A DNA stretch of 64,000 nucleotides from CAWBYL01 sp963793025 (GTDB lineage Bacteria; Actinomycetota; Acidimicrobiia; Acidimicrobiales; Acidimicrobilacustridaceae), in the NCBI GenBank assembly GCA_963793025.1, contig CAWBYL010000006.1:248001-312000 (forward strand), written 5' to 3'. Of this stretch, positions 1 to 8,783 are shown piece by piece. The notes under the pieces were generated by a model that did not search any database, was not told the DNA's origin, and saw only the letters and a program-made list of their open reading frames with translations. Position 1 is the stretch's first letter. Each line of letters starts with the position of its first letter. The translations under genes and the position numbers were made by a program.

Positions 1-254
1 TGGCCATCGGCTGGGTGACGAGCGAGGGCCTCGCGGTGGACGGGGACGGACGGGTGAGCGATCTCACCATCCGCTCCTTCGGGATCCTGCGGGCCGCCGA
101 CATGCCTCGGATCGAGGTCACCCTGCACCCCGAGGACCGTGACCCGGTGAACGGATCCGACGCCGCCTTCGCCGCCGTGGCCGCGGCGACGTGGGCGGCT
201 CAGGGATACCAACGGAGCTGGCCGACGGGCCGCCCGCTGGGCGCCCCGACCTGA
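1..254 (+). CDS. Molybdopterin-binding subunit of a xanthine dehydrogenase-family hydroxylase (C-terminal end only)
   Basis: The window opens inside this gene; about 83 codons remain, read in the frame of base 3 and ending at TGA 252-254. The tail carries PVNGSDAAFAAVAAATW, a pattern typical of the extreme C-terminus of large subunits of xanthine dehydrogenase/aldehyde oxidase-type enzymes. In the family this subunit binds the molybdenum cofactor and hydroxylates N-heterocycles or aldehydes, working with FAD and 2Fe-2S subunits. Those partners would have to lie upstream, outside the window. Family assignment rests on a short tail, so the substrate cannot be guessed. Confidence 0.7.
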   Translation, partial: AIGWVTSEGLAVDGDGRVSDLTIRSFGILRAADMPRIEVTLHPEDRDPVNGSDAAFAAVAAATWAAQGYQRSWPTGRPLGAPT

Positions 255-276
255 GTCTCTGTGCCACAGTGGATCG

Positions 277-633
277 ATGAGCACGCCCGTCGGTCCCTAC
301 TCGCCGATCGTTCGAGCGGGCGATCTGCTCGTGGTGTCCGGTCAGCTCGGCCTGCTCGACGGCGAGATGGTGGCGGGCGGGGTGGCGGCCGAGACCAGCC
401 AGGCCGTGGTCAACATCGGTGCCCTCCTCGAGTCGGAGGGCGCCGCGCTCACCGATGTCATCAAGACCACGGTCTTCCTGCGCCACATGCGTGACTTCCC
501 GATCATGAACGAGGCCTACGTCGCCGGGTTCGGGGACCACCGCCCGGCCCGGAGCGCCTTCGCCGTGGCCGAGCTCCCGATGGTCGCCCTGGTCGAGATC
601 GAGGCCTGGGCCCACGCCCCAGCCGACCGGTAG
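277..633 (+). CDS. RidA/YjgF family protein (enamine/imine deaminase-like)
   Basis: A 118-residue protein, the usual length for the RidA (YjgF/YER057c/UK114) family. The N-terminus has PVGPYSPIVRAGDLLVVSGQ, matching the family start 'GPYSqa...G..vf.SGQ', and the C-terminal half has RPARSAFAVAELP, corresponding to the conserved R-(S/T)-x(n)-LP region; the Arg that binds the substrate carboxylate is kept. Family members hydrolyse reactive 2-aminoacrylate-type enamines released by PLP enzymes, but many paralogues act on other imines, so the substrate is open. The gene starts 22 bases after the molybdenum hydroxylase gene on the same strand, and could be co-transcribed with it. Confidence 0.85.
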   Translation: MSTPVGPYSPIVRAGDLLVVSGQLGLLDGEMVAGGVAAETSQAVVNIGALLESEGAALTDVIKTTVFLRHMRDFPIMNEAYVAGFGDHRPARSAFAVAELPMVALVEIEAWAHAPADR

Positions 634-642
634 GGTTGTCCC

Positions 643-801
643 GTGCCCGGAGCGATCATCATCGTCGTCGTGTTGCTGGTGGTCATCCCCGTCGGCTTCC
701 TCGTCACCATGTCACTCGTCGCCGCCGTCCTCGGCTGGACGGTCAAGGCCGAGGTCGACGACGCCTACGAGGGCACCGAGGAGCTGGCCCTCGAGAGTTG
801 A
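643..801 (+). CDS. Small single-pass membrane protein
   Basis: A 52-codon frame starting at GTG 643, nine bases after the RidA stop. It encodes one strongly hydrophobic N-terminal helix (about residues 4-30, rich in Ile, Val and Leu) followed by a short acidic tail with DDAYEGTEELALES. The shape is that of a small membrane-anchored protein with a cytoplasmic acidic tail. I do not recognise a family. The frame fills the gap after ridA exactly and has a clean hydrophobic-then-acidic layout, which is why I call it a gene; a chance frame cannot be ruled out at this length. Confidence 0.5.
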   Translation: MPGAIIIVVVLLVVIPVGFLVTMSLVAAVLGWTVKAEVDDAYEGTEELALES

Positions 802-951
802 GGGCACGGGGCCGGTCGCCGCTCGTTCGGTGGTCGGCTGTCGATCTGCGCGAATCCATCGACTTGCCTGGCGATTCCCGCTAGCGTCTCGCCACGTTGA
901 TAGGCGCAGGGAAGGTGTTCCGACCCCGCAGTTACAGAAAGGGGTGTCGGA

Positions 952-1152
952 GTGGCCTCCGGTACCGTCAAGTGGTTCAACGCCGAGAAGGGTTACGGCT
1001 TCATCTCTCGTGAGGGTGGCCCCGACGTGTTCGTGCACTACAGCGCGATCCAGGGTTCGGGCTATCGCTCTCTCGAAGAGGGTCAGGCTGTCGAGTTCGA
1101 GGTGACCAGCGGCCCGAAGGGCGATCAGGCTCAGGACGTTCGTCCGATCTGA
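952..1152 (+). CDS. Cold-shock domain protein (CspA family)
   Basis: A 66-residue single-domain cold-shock protein starting at GTG 952, behind a purine-rich GAAAGGGG ribosome site. Both RNA-binding motifs are visible: RNP1 as KGYGFI and RNP2 as VFVHY, inside the OB-fold pattern GTVKWFNAEKGYGFI. Such proteins bind single-stranded RNA and act as RNA chaperones or antiterminators. The 150 bases upstream contain no gene and probably hold the promoter and a leader. A strong hairpin follows 40 bases after the stop, so this is probably a single-gene transcript. Confidence 0.95.
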   Translation: MASGTVKWFNAEKGYGFISREGGPDVFVHYSAIQGSGYRSLEEGQAVEFEVTSGPKGDQAQDVRPI

Positions 1153-1191
1153 ACCTCCCTCAACACGAACGAAGCAACACCAAGCACGCGT

Positions 1192-1218
1192 GACGGGCCG
1201 CCCTCGGGGTGGCCCGTC
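1192..1218 (+). terminator. Hairpin terminator after the cold-shock gene
   Basis: GACGGGCC (1192-1199) pairs perfectly with GGCCCGTC (1211-1218), an 8-bp stem with an 11-base loop, 40 bases past the csp stop. It has no U tract, as is common in high-GC actinobacteria. It also lies just beyond the 3' end of the convergent gene ending at 1251 and may serve both. Confidence 0.6.
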
Positions 1219-1250
1219 GCCGTTCCGGGACCGACCGTCGGCGAACCGGC

Positions 1251-1934
1251 TCAGAGGCTCCAGCGGGACTGGCCGAAGCGGTAGCCGACGCTGCGCACGG
1301 TCTGGATCAGGTTGGCGTGCTGTTCGCCGAGCTTGGCCCGCAGCCGGCGGATGTGGACGTCGACGGTGCGAGCGCCGCCGTAGTACTCGTAGCCCCACAC
1401 CCGGCTGAGCAGCGTCTCGCGGGTGAACACCTTTCCGGGGTGCGACGACAGGAACTTGAGCAGCTCGTACTCCATGTAGGTGAGGTCGAGCGGCTTGCCG
1501 GAGATGGCGGCCTGGTAGGTCTCGAGGTTGAGGACCAGCTCGCCGTACTCGATGAGCTCGGGTCGGGTGCCCCGCCCGGTGCGCCAGAACAGGTGCTTGA
1601 GACGGGCCTCGAGCTCTCGTGGGTGAAACGGCGCCAGACAGAAGTCGTCGAACAGGTCGTCGCGCAGCTCGAGGTCGCTGAGCTGGGTGCCGCTGACCAA
1701 CAACAGCACCGGCTCGAGCGGCGCGTCACGCTTGCGCAGGGCCCGGCACAGGGCGAAGGCCCGCTCGGCTTCGACGTGGGCGCACACGATGGCCCCGGCC
1801 CATCCGTCGTCGGGCTCCAGCCGGGACGCGCTGGCCTCGTCGGTCGCCGCCTTCCAGGGGTAGCCGGCCAGGTCGAGGGCCTGGGCCAGCTCCGGTGGGA
1901 CAGGGTCAGGGAAGAGGAGTATCGGTTCCATCAC
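1251..1934 (-). CDS. GlnR-like orphan OmpR-family regulator with degenerate receiver domain
   Basis: A 227-residue protein with an N-terminal receiver-like domain (about 1-115) and a C-terminal winged-helix DNA-binding domain (about 130-225) carrying ELLKFLSSHPGKVFTRETLL and RTVDVHIRRLRAKLG, typical of OmpR/PhoB regulators. The receiver lacks the phosphorylation machinery: the N-terminal acidic pair reads ILLFPDP, the phospho-acceptor position sits in AIVCAH with no Asp, and the conserved Lys-Pro is Ala-Pro (CLAPFHP). This resembles actinobacterial GlnR, an orphan nitrogen regulator that works without phosphorylation. It is three bases downstream of a glutamine synthetase gene on the same strand, which supports a nitrogen role. 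Its targets cannot be read from sequence alone. Confidence 0.8.
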   Translation of the reverse strand: MMEPILLFPDPVPPELAQALDLAGYPWKAATDEASASRLEPDDGWAGAIVCAHVEAERAFALCRALRKRDAPLEPVLLLVSGTQLSDLELRDDLFDDFCLAPFHPRELEARLKHLFWRTGRGTRPELIEYGELVLNLETYQAAISGKPLDLTYMEYELLKFLSSHPGKVFTRETLLSRVWGYEYYGGARTVDVHIRRLRAKLGEQHANLIQTVRSVGYRFGQSRWSL

Positions 1935-1937
1935 CGT

Positions 1938-3272
1938 TCACCAGGTGGGCAGGTACCGGTCGAGTTCGAACTGGGTGACCTGGGACTTGTAGTCGAACCA
2001 CTCGGCTCTCTTGTTGCGGAGGAACCACTCGAAGATGTGCTCACCCAGGGCCTCGGCCACCAGCTCGGAGGTCTCCATGACCTCGAGGGCGTCGGAGAGC
2101 GACTGGGGGAGGGGTCGGATGCCTTCGGCCGCTCGTTCCTCGGCGGTCATGGCGAACACGTTGCCGGTGGTCTCGGGGGGCAGCTCGTAGCCCTCCTCGA
2201 TGCCCTTGAGGCCGGCGGCGAGCATCACCGAGTAGGCGAGGTACGGGTTGCAGGCCGGATCCGGTGCCCGGTACTCGATGCGGGTGGAGGACTGCTTGCC
2301 CCGCTTGGTGACCGGCACCCGCACGAGGGCCGACTCGTTGTTGCGGGCCCAGGTGACGTACACCGGGGCCTCGTAGCCGGCGATGAGGCGCTTGTAGGAG
2401 TTCACGAGCTGGTTGGTGACCGCGGTGATCTCGTGGGAGTGGTGCAGCAGGCCGGCGATGAAGCCCCGTCCGACCTTGGACATGCCGTACTGGTCGCCGG
2501 GCTCGTGGAAGGCGTTCTCGTCGCCCTCGAACAGCGACATGTGGGTGTGCATCCCGGAGCCCTGGACACCGGCGAGGGGCTTGGGCATGAAGGTGGCGTA
2601 GGCGCCCTGCTCCATGGCGATCTCCTTCACGACCAGCCGGAAGGTCATGACGTTGTCGGCCATGGTGAGGGCGTCGGTGTAGCGCAGGTCGATCTCGTGC
2701 TGGCTGGGAGCGTCCTCGTGGAACGAGTACTCGACGGGGATGCCCATGGCCTCGAGCACCAGGAGCGTGCGCTTGCGCAGGTCGCTGGCCACGTCGGCGG
2801 TGGTGAGGTCGAAGTAGGACCCGGTGTCGAGCGGCTGGAGCGGCTTCGTGGTGTCGCCGTCGGCGAAGTAGAAGAACTCCATCTGCGGAGCGACCATGAA
2901 CGAAAAGCCCCGGTCGTGGGCCTTGTCGAGGTTCCGCTTCAGCACCTGGCGGGGGTCGCCCTCGAACGGCGAGCCGTCCGGGCTCTGGATGTCGCAGAAC
3001 ATCCGGGCCGAGATGTCGGAGCTGTTGCCCCACGGGAGCAGCTCGAAGGTGTTCGGGTCGGGCTTGGCCAGAGCGTCGCTCTCCTGCACCCGGCTGAAGC
3101 CGTCGATGGCCGAGCCGTCGAAGTGCATGCCCTCCTCGAAGGCGTTCTCGAGCTCGGCGGGGGAGATGGCGACGGACTTCAACTTCCCCAGCACATCGGT
3201 GAACCAGAGTCGGATGAGGCGGACGCCGCGCTCCTCCACCGTGCGCAGTACGTAGTCCTGCTGACGTTCCAT
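1938..3272 (-). CDS. Type I glutamine synthetase, short form (GlnA2-like)
   Basis: 444 residues, the length of the short GSI-alpha class. Family signatures are present: the beta-grasp segment FDGSAIDGFSRVQESD, the glutamate/metal-site stretch with APQMEFF and EDAPSQHEIDLRY, the ATP-site KPLAGVQGSGMHTHMSLF, and RIEYRAPDPACNPYLAYS. The C-terminal adenylylation loop (NLY/DLY) of GSI-beta enzymes is absent, so activity should not be controlled by GlnE. The reaction is ATP-dependent amidation of glutamate, or in some GlnA2-type paralogues gamma-glutamylation of amines. The GlnR-like regulator gene follows after three bases, forming an apparent two-gene operon, and the adenylylatable glnA is divergent on the other side. 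Confidence 0.92.
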   Translation of the reverse strand: MERQQDYVLRTVEERGVRLIRLWFTDVLGKLKSVAISPAELENAFEEGMHFDGSAIDGFSRVQESDALAKPDPNTFELLPWGNSSDISARMFCDIQSPDGSPFEGDPRQVLKRNLDKAHDRGFSFMVAPQMEFFYFADGDTTKPLQPLDTGSYFDLTTADVASDLRKRTLLVLEAMGIPVEYSFHEDAPSQHEIDLRYTDALTMADNVMTFRLVVKEIAMEQGAYATFMPKPLAGVQGSGMHTHMSLFEGDENAFHEPGDQYGMSKVGRGFIAGLLHHSHEITAVTNQLVNSYKRLIAGYEAPVYVTWARNNESALVRVPVTKRGKQSSTRIEYRAPDPACNPYLAYSVMLAAGLKGIEEGYELPPETTGNVFAMTAEERAAEGIRPLPQSLSDALEVMETSELVAEALGEHIFEWFLRNKRAEWFDYKSQVTQFELDRYLPTW

Positions 3273-3486
3273 GGCGCAGATCCTCGCACACGGAGAGCGG
3301 GATTCCTCCAGAGGCCCATCTGGCGGCTTCCCGCTTCATCATCCGTTCACATATGGGCAACAGGAGGGAAAAGGAGCGCTGCGAGGCTCCGCTCGGCTCT
3401 CACCCAAAGGCCTGATCTGCGCCCGGGGTTAGTGTCCATGTCTGATCAGCGGCCCACCCACTCGCCGCACCCCCACAGGAGGAACC
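3273..3486. promoter_or_regulatory. Divergent promoter region between the two glutamine synthetase genes
   Basis: The 214 bases separating the divergent synthetase genes must hold both promoters. On the + strand an AGGAGG ribosome site (3477-3482) sits five bases before the GTG start at 3487. I looked for a GlnR-type box (GTnAC spaced from GnAAC) but saw only a weak resemblance near GTTCACATATGGGCAAC, not enough to call. Confidence 0.5.
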
Positions 3487-4914
<1,428 letters not shown>

Positions 4915-5214
4915 GCCAGCCGATCGGGTCCGTCTGGGGCCCGCCCGACCCGACGTACCGACGCCCGGCCCGCTCCTGGGGTCGGGCGTCGCCGTCGGAG
5001 CGAGCACCTCGATCGGTGCGGGAATCCGCTAGTTCGGTGACCTCGTGGGCGACCACGTCATGCTCGAGGACCCCGTCGTCGTCGAAGGCACTCGAGCGCT
5101 CCACCTCCGGTACGCCGTGCGCCGCTGACCGGCGCCGCGGTGTGCGCGGAGTCCTGCCGGGACAGCCTGTGGCCGAGCCGGGATGGATCTCCTCCCGATC
5201 GATACGATCGGCTC
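4915..5214. other. Intergenic stretch without a convincing gene
   Basis: Apart from the hairpin at 4959-4991, the 300 bases between glnA and the VOC gene hold only short frames with codon use unlike the neighbours. A stretch around 5033-5126 reads as a plausible protein fragment (GDLVGDHVMLEDPVVVEG) but a stop lies just upstream of it; it may be a decayed remnant. I see no RNA gene or clear promoter. Confidence 0.4.
4959..4991 (+). terminator. Hairpin terminator after glnA
   Basis: CGACGCCCG (4959-4967) pairs perfectly with CGGGCGTCG (4983-4991), a 9-bp GC-rich stem with a 15-base loop, 44 bases past the glnA stop. There is no U tract. Confidence 0.6.
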
Positions 5215-5592
5215 GTGCTCGACAGCCGCCCCCTGATGGCCTTCGTCCCTGTCGGTGACCTCGGCGCGGCGCGCTCGTTCTACGCCGACATCCTCGGACT
5301 GGGTGTCACCGAGGAGACCCCGTACGCCGTCGTGCTCGACGCGGCGGGAACCATGCTTCGCCTGACCCAGGTCGACGATCTCCGACCGCAACCGTTCACC
5401 ATCGCCGGCTGGCAGGTGCCGGACCTGGAGTCGGTGATCGAGGTCCTGGGGGACCGAGGGGTCGTGTTCATCCGCTACGACGGGCTGGAGCAGGATGCGA
5501 ACGGGATCTGGTCGACGCCCGGAGGGGACCAGGTCGCCTGGTTCACGGACCCTGACGGCAACACCCTCTCGCTCACCCGCTTCGCCCCGTAG
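5215..5592 (+). CDS. VOC (glyoxalase/bleomycin-resistance) superfamily protein
   Basis: I start the gene at GTG 5215, giving 125 residues beginning LDSRPLMAFVPVGDLGAARS, which fits a single VOC domain; a longer in-frame start at 5140 adds an unrelated-looking leader. The betaalphabetabetabeta fold is signalled by ARSFYADILGLGVTEE near the N-terminus and by WFTDPDGNTLSLTRF at the C-terminus, where Glu of the usual 'DPDGN.iel' metal site is replaced by Ser. Family members include metal-dependent isomerases, dioxygenases and antibiotic-binding proteins. No neighbour suggests a substrate. Confidence 0.85.
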   Translation: MLDSRPLMAFVPVGDLGAARSFYADILGLGVTEETPYAVVLDAAGTMLRLTQVDDLRPQPFTIAGWQVPDLESVIEVLGDRGVVFIRYDGLEQDANGIWSTPGGDQVAWFTDPDGNTLSLTRFAP

Positions 5593-5696
5593 GCGGCATC
5601 CCCGCGGCGACGGCGTCGCTCGGGTCGGTCGACGGCGTTGCTCAGGGTGGGTGGGGAAGGGCCTCAGCGTCCGGGAGGCTCTGGCAGGCTCGGTCC

Positions 5697-6566
5697 ATGG
5701 GCTTCCCCGATGAACCTCGTGCCTTCGACACCATGCTCGGCGTCCCGTCCAACCGGGACGCCTGGCAGGGCACCTTCGGTTCGCTGGTGCGGGACCGGGG
5801 CAGCCAGGACCTGAAGCACCCCGCCGGCTACATGTTCAACGACCTCCCCGAGGTCGACGCCGCCCTCGACTACGACCAGTTCATGATCCGGGAGATGGAT
5901 CGCTGGGGTGTGCAGAGCGGACTGGTGCCGGTGGGGTTCGGCGCCGCCGACCTCGGGCGCGACGCCATCGCCAAGCACCCGGGCCGCTTCCACGGAAGTT
6001 TCGCCGTCGATCCGAACGACGGCACGGCGGGCGTGGCGGACCTCTCGCGTGCGGTCCGCGATCTCGGCGCCGTCGCCGCCGCCTGCTTCCCGTCGGGAAC
6101 CAGCCCACAGGTGGCCATCAACGACGCGTCGATGTACCCCCTCTACGCCGCCTGCGTCGAGCTCGACGTCCCCCTGTTCGTCAACACCGGGGTGCCCGGG
6201 CCCCGCTTCCCCATGGCGACCCAGCACGTCGCCCACGTCGACGAGGTCTGCTACGACTTCCCCGACCTGGTCCTGGTGAGCCGCCACGGCGGTGAGCCGT
6301 GGACCGAGCTCATGGTCAAGCTGATGCTCAAGTGGCCGGGCCTCCACTACTCGACCTCCGCCTTCGCACCGAAGCACTACCCGCAGGCGATCATCGACTA
6401 CGCCAACTCGCGCGGCGGCGACAAGGTCATGTACGCGGGCTACTTCCCGATGGGGCTGTCCCTCGAGCGGATCTTCACGGAGATGCCCCGGGTCGCGTTG
6501 AAGGACGATCGGTGGGAGGGCTTCCTCCGGGGAAACGCCCGCCGGGTGCTCAAGCTGGACGGCTGA
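5697..6566 (+). CDS. Amidohydrolase-2 superfamily protein lacking obvious metal ligands
   Basis: 289 residues with the overall layout of the ACMSD-like amidohydrolase-2 family: a Trp-Gly-Val segment with PVGFGAAD, HPGRFHGSFAVDPND, a YPLYAACVELDVPLFVNTG strand and a C-terminal GNARRVLKLDG. Compared with the active paralogues later in the window, the N-terminal D-x-H is absent (DTMLGVPSN), the middle His is Asn (FVNTG), and the C-terminal S/T-D-x-P-H is YAGYFPMG. It may be catalytically dead or use a different site. The gene stands alone between a VOC gene and a convergent peroxiredoxin-like gene. Confidence 0.7.
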   Translation: MGFPDEPRAFDTMLGVPSNRDAWQGTFGSLVRDRGSQDLKHPAGYMFNDLPEVDAALDYDQFMIREMDRWGVQSGLVPVGFGAADLGRDAIAKHPGRFHGSFAVDPNDGTAGVADLSRAVRDLGAVAAACFPSGTSPQVAINDASMYPLYAACVELDVPLFVNTGVPGPRFPMATQHVAHVDEVCYDFPDLVLVSRHGGEPWTELMVKLMLKWPGLHYSTSAFAPKHYPQAIIDYANSRGGDKVMYAGYFPMGLSLERIFTEMPRVALKDDRWEGFLRGNARRVLKLDG

Positions 6567-6589
6567 GGCGAGCCCTCGTCGTCGTTCGC

Positions 6590-7237
6590 TCAGATGCCGT
6601 CGAGCGCGGCCACGATGGCATCGACGGTCATTCGCTGGCTGTAGTCGGCCTCGACATGGCGGGCCACGACGGTGGCGTCGGGAGCGATCACGAAGGTGGC
6701 GGGCACCGGCAGGTGCCAGCTCCCGTCGGCGTTCTGGTCGGGGAGGACCAGACCGAGCCCGGTGTAGAGCTCGATCACGTCGTCGCTCAGGCGGAACCGC
6801 ACCCCGTAGTCGGTGGCCACCTGCTGATCGAGGTCGCTGAGCACGTCGAAGTCGAGATCGAGGTCGTCGGCGAAGGGTCCCGAGCGCTCGGGGCCCTGGG
6901 GGCTCACCGCGAGGAGGGCGGCGCCCCGTTCGCGGATCCGATCGAGTTGGGCCTGGACCTCCCGCAGGTGGACCTGGCAGAGGGGGCACCACGACCCCCG
7001 GTAGAAGACCAGGACCACGGGCCCGTCGGCCAGGCGGTCGGACAACGACACCGCCTCGCCCCGAGCGTCGGTCAGGGTGAAGTCCGGTGCGGTGGCGCCG
7101 ACCTCGAGACCGGACGCGGTGCCGGTGCGATAGAGCTCGGCGATCATCGCCCCGATGGTCTCGCGACCGGCCGGACTGATCCCCCGTCGGGGCGGATCCT
7201 GTGACGGCGGTTGCTCCTGCATCGATGCGTCGCCCAC
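6590..7237 (-). CDS. Peroxiredoxin-like (AhpC/TSA family) protein
   Basis: 215 residues with a thioredoxin fold: GATAPDFTLTDARGEAVSLSD precedes the active-site strand VVLVFYRGSWCPLCQVHL. The YRG-x-WCPLC motif belongs to the 'peroxiredoxin-like' branch in which the peroxidatic Cys is part of a CxxC pair, so it may act as a thiol peroxidase or a thiol-disulfide reductase. A cis-Pro segment (LPVPATFVI) is present about 90 residues later, as expected. The first 30 residues are Pro/Gln-rich and could be an overlong start; an internal ATG five codons in is possible. It converges on the amidohydrolase-like gene. Confidence 0.85.
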   Translation of the reverse strand: MGDASMQEQPPSQDPPRRGISPAGRETIGAMIAELYRTGTASGLEVGATAPDFTLTDARGEAVSLSDRLADGPVVLVFYRGSWCPLCQVHLREVQAQLDRIRERGAALLAVSPQGPERSGPFADDLDLDFDVLSDLDQQVATDYGVRFRLSDDVIELYTGLGLVLPDQNADGSWHLPVPATFVIAPDATVVARHVEADYSQRMTVDAIVAALDGI

Positions 7238-7316
7238 GGTTTCCTCTCGGTCCGGAATGGGTCGAACCTAACCCGCACCCGCTCGGGGCGCTCCGCACCG
7301 GCCCTAGCCTCGGTAC

Positions 7317-8174
7317 GTGGACGGACCGGTGCGAGCGGCGTTGGCGGAGCAGTTGGGGACACCGGTGGTCGAGGCCACGCCGGTGCGAGGCGGCGACGTG
7401 GCCGAGGCGTCGAAGGTGGTCCTCGCCGACGGCCGGGTGGTCTTCGCCAAGACCCACCGCGATCCGCCACCGGGCTTCTTCGTGACCGAGGCCCGGGGGC
7501 TGGCCTGGCTCCGGGCCGCCGCCGCCCTACCGGTGCCCGAGGTGCTGGCCGTGAGCGACGAGCCCGCCTTCCTCGCCCTCGAGTGGATCGAGGAGGGTCC
7601 CCCGGACCCGTCGGGCGAGGCCGAGTTCGGGCGGGCCCTGGCCGCCCTGCACCGCGCCGGCGCTCCCTGCTTCGGTCGGGAGGACGGCCGGACCACGGGC
7701 TCGAGGGCCCTGCCCAACGATCCGGCGCCGACCTGGTCGATGTTCTACGGCGAACGACGATTGCTCCCGTTGGCGGCCATGGCCGAGTCGGCGGGCGCCC
7801 TCGAACCGGCGACGGTGACGGGACTGCGGAGCATCGCCGGTCGACTCGACGAGCTGGCCGGTCCAGCGGAGCCCCCCGCCCGCCTCCACGGGGACCTCTG
7901 GGGAGGCAACCGCGTCCTCGACCGGTCCGGTGTGAGCTGGCTCATCGATCCGGCGTGCTTCGGAGGCCACCGGGAGTTCGACCTGGCCATGATGCGGCTG
8001 TTCGGAGGCTTCGGTGCTGATGCCTACCGGGGCTACGAGGAGGTCGCGCCCCTCGCCGCCGGGTGGGAGGACCGAGTCGCCCTCAACCAGCTCGCGCCTC
8101 TCGTGGTGCACACGGTGAAGTTCGGCGGCGGCTATCGACAGGCCGCCAGCGCCGCGGTGGCGCGCTACGTGTGA
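7317..8174 (+). CDS. Fructosamine kinase family protein
   Basis: 285 residues starting at GTG 7317. The aminoglycoside-phosphotransferase-like kinase fold is shown by the catalytic loop ARLHGDLWGGN (catalytic Asp in HGD) and by WLIDPACFGGHREFDLAMM, where the IDP Asp binds magnesium and GHRE-DLAM is characteristic of fructosamine kinases. An N-terminal VVFAKTH supplies the ATP-site Lys. Such enzymes phosphorylate ketoamine adducts on proteins or free sugars, leading to deglycation. Its start is 79 bases from the divergent peroxiredoxin-like gene, and both may deal with damage, though that link is only suggestive. Confidence 0.88.
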   Translation: MDGPVRAALAEQLGTPVVEATPVRGGDVAEASKVVLADGRVVFAKTHRDPPPGFFVTEARGLAWLRAAAALPVPEVLAVSDEPAFLALEWIEEGPPDPSGEAEFGRALAALHRAGAPCFGREDGRTTGSRALPNDPAPTWSMFYGERRLLPLAAMAESAGALEPATVTGLRSIAGRLDELAGPAEPPARLHGDLWGGNRVLDRSGVSWLIDPACFGGHREFDLAMMRLFGGFGADAYRGYEEVAPLAAGWEDRVALNQLAPLVVHTVKFGGGYRQAASAAVARYV

Positions 8175-8177
8175 GAG

Positions 8178-8615
8178 TCAGGCCTCGAGGGTCCAGGGGC
8201 CGTTGCCCCCGATGCGTTCGACGTCCACGGCCACGGTGACCGCGGTCGACGATCGGCCCAGGTTGAGCGGGTGTTCGGCCACGCCCACGTAGATGCGACA
8301 CAGCTCGTCGCACAAGGAGGCGTCGACCGGTCCGGGGAGGATGTGCGCCTCGCCGTAGACCAGGAGGTGTTGCTGGGTGCCGGCCCGGTTGCGGGCCTCG
8401 TCCTCGATCGAGAGCACCACGCGTGGGTCTCGGCGGATGTTGCGGATCTTGGCGGTGGCCCCCTCGGCGTTGAACAGCACCTGGTCGTCGCGGATGCCGC
8501 ACCAGACCACGCTCACCTGGGGTGAGCCGTCGGGGCTCCGGGTGACGACGTGGGCGAGGGCGTCGGATCCGAGCAGGGCCTCGGCCGGGGCCGGGATGGA
8601 CTGCAGCACGGTCAT
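8178..8615 (-). CDS. Pyridoxamine 5'-phosphate oxidase-like FMN-binding protein
   Basis: I place the start at ATG 8615 because a perfect AGGAGG (8624-8629 on the minus strand) lies eight bases upstream; this gives 145 residues. The split beta-barrel pattern is visible: LAHVVTRSPDGSPQVSVVW, a basic KIRNIRRDPRVVLSIED segment typical of PPOX/F420-binding small oxidoreductases, and LLVYGEAHI. In actinobacteria such proteins often bind F420 or FMN and reduce diverse substrates. It ends four bases from the stop of the fructosamine kinase gene, with no room for a separate terminator. Confidence 0.82.
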   Translation of the reverse strand: MTVLQSIPAPAEALLGSDALAHVVTRSPDGSPQVSVVWCGIRDDQVLFNAEGATAKIRNIRRDPRVVLSIEDEARNRAGTQQHLLVYGEAHILPGPVDASLCDELCRIYVGVAEHPLNLGRSSTAVTVAVDVERIGGNGPWTLEA

Positions 8616-8783
8616 GGGTTCGACCTCCTGTCGAGGCCAAGTGTGCGCCACTCGCGGGGATTCGGCCAGGGGTGTGGCCTCCTGCGGGTTTCGCTCGGCT
8701 TTCGGCCCCGGGGTGTTTGGTGGCCCTCGACGTCGTCGCCGACCCGACGACCCAGGCTCCCCCGAGACCCGAGGAAACGCCCG

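Noticed and set aside
802..951. Riboswitch or cold-shock leader RNA element
   Set aside because: I see no conserved riboswitch core or long stem; a leader probably exists but cannot be defined from this sequence.
3273..3486. GlnR-type operator between the two glutamine synthetase genes
   Set aside because: Only a partial resemblance near GTTCACATATGGGCAAC; spacing and half-sites do not match well enough.
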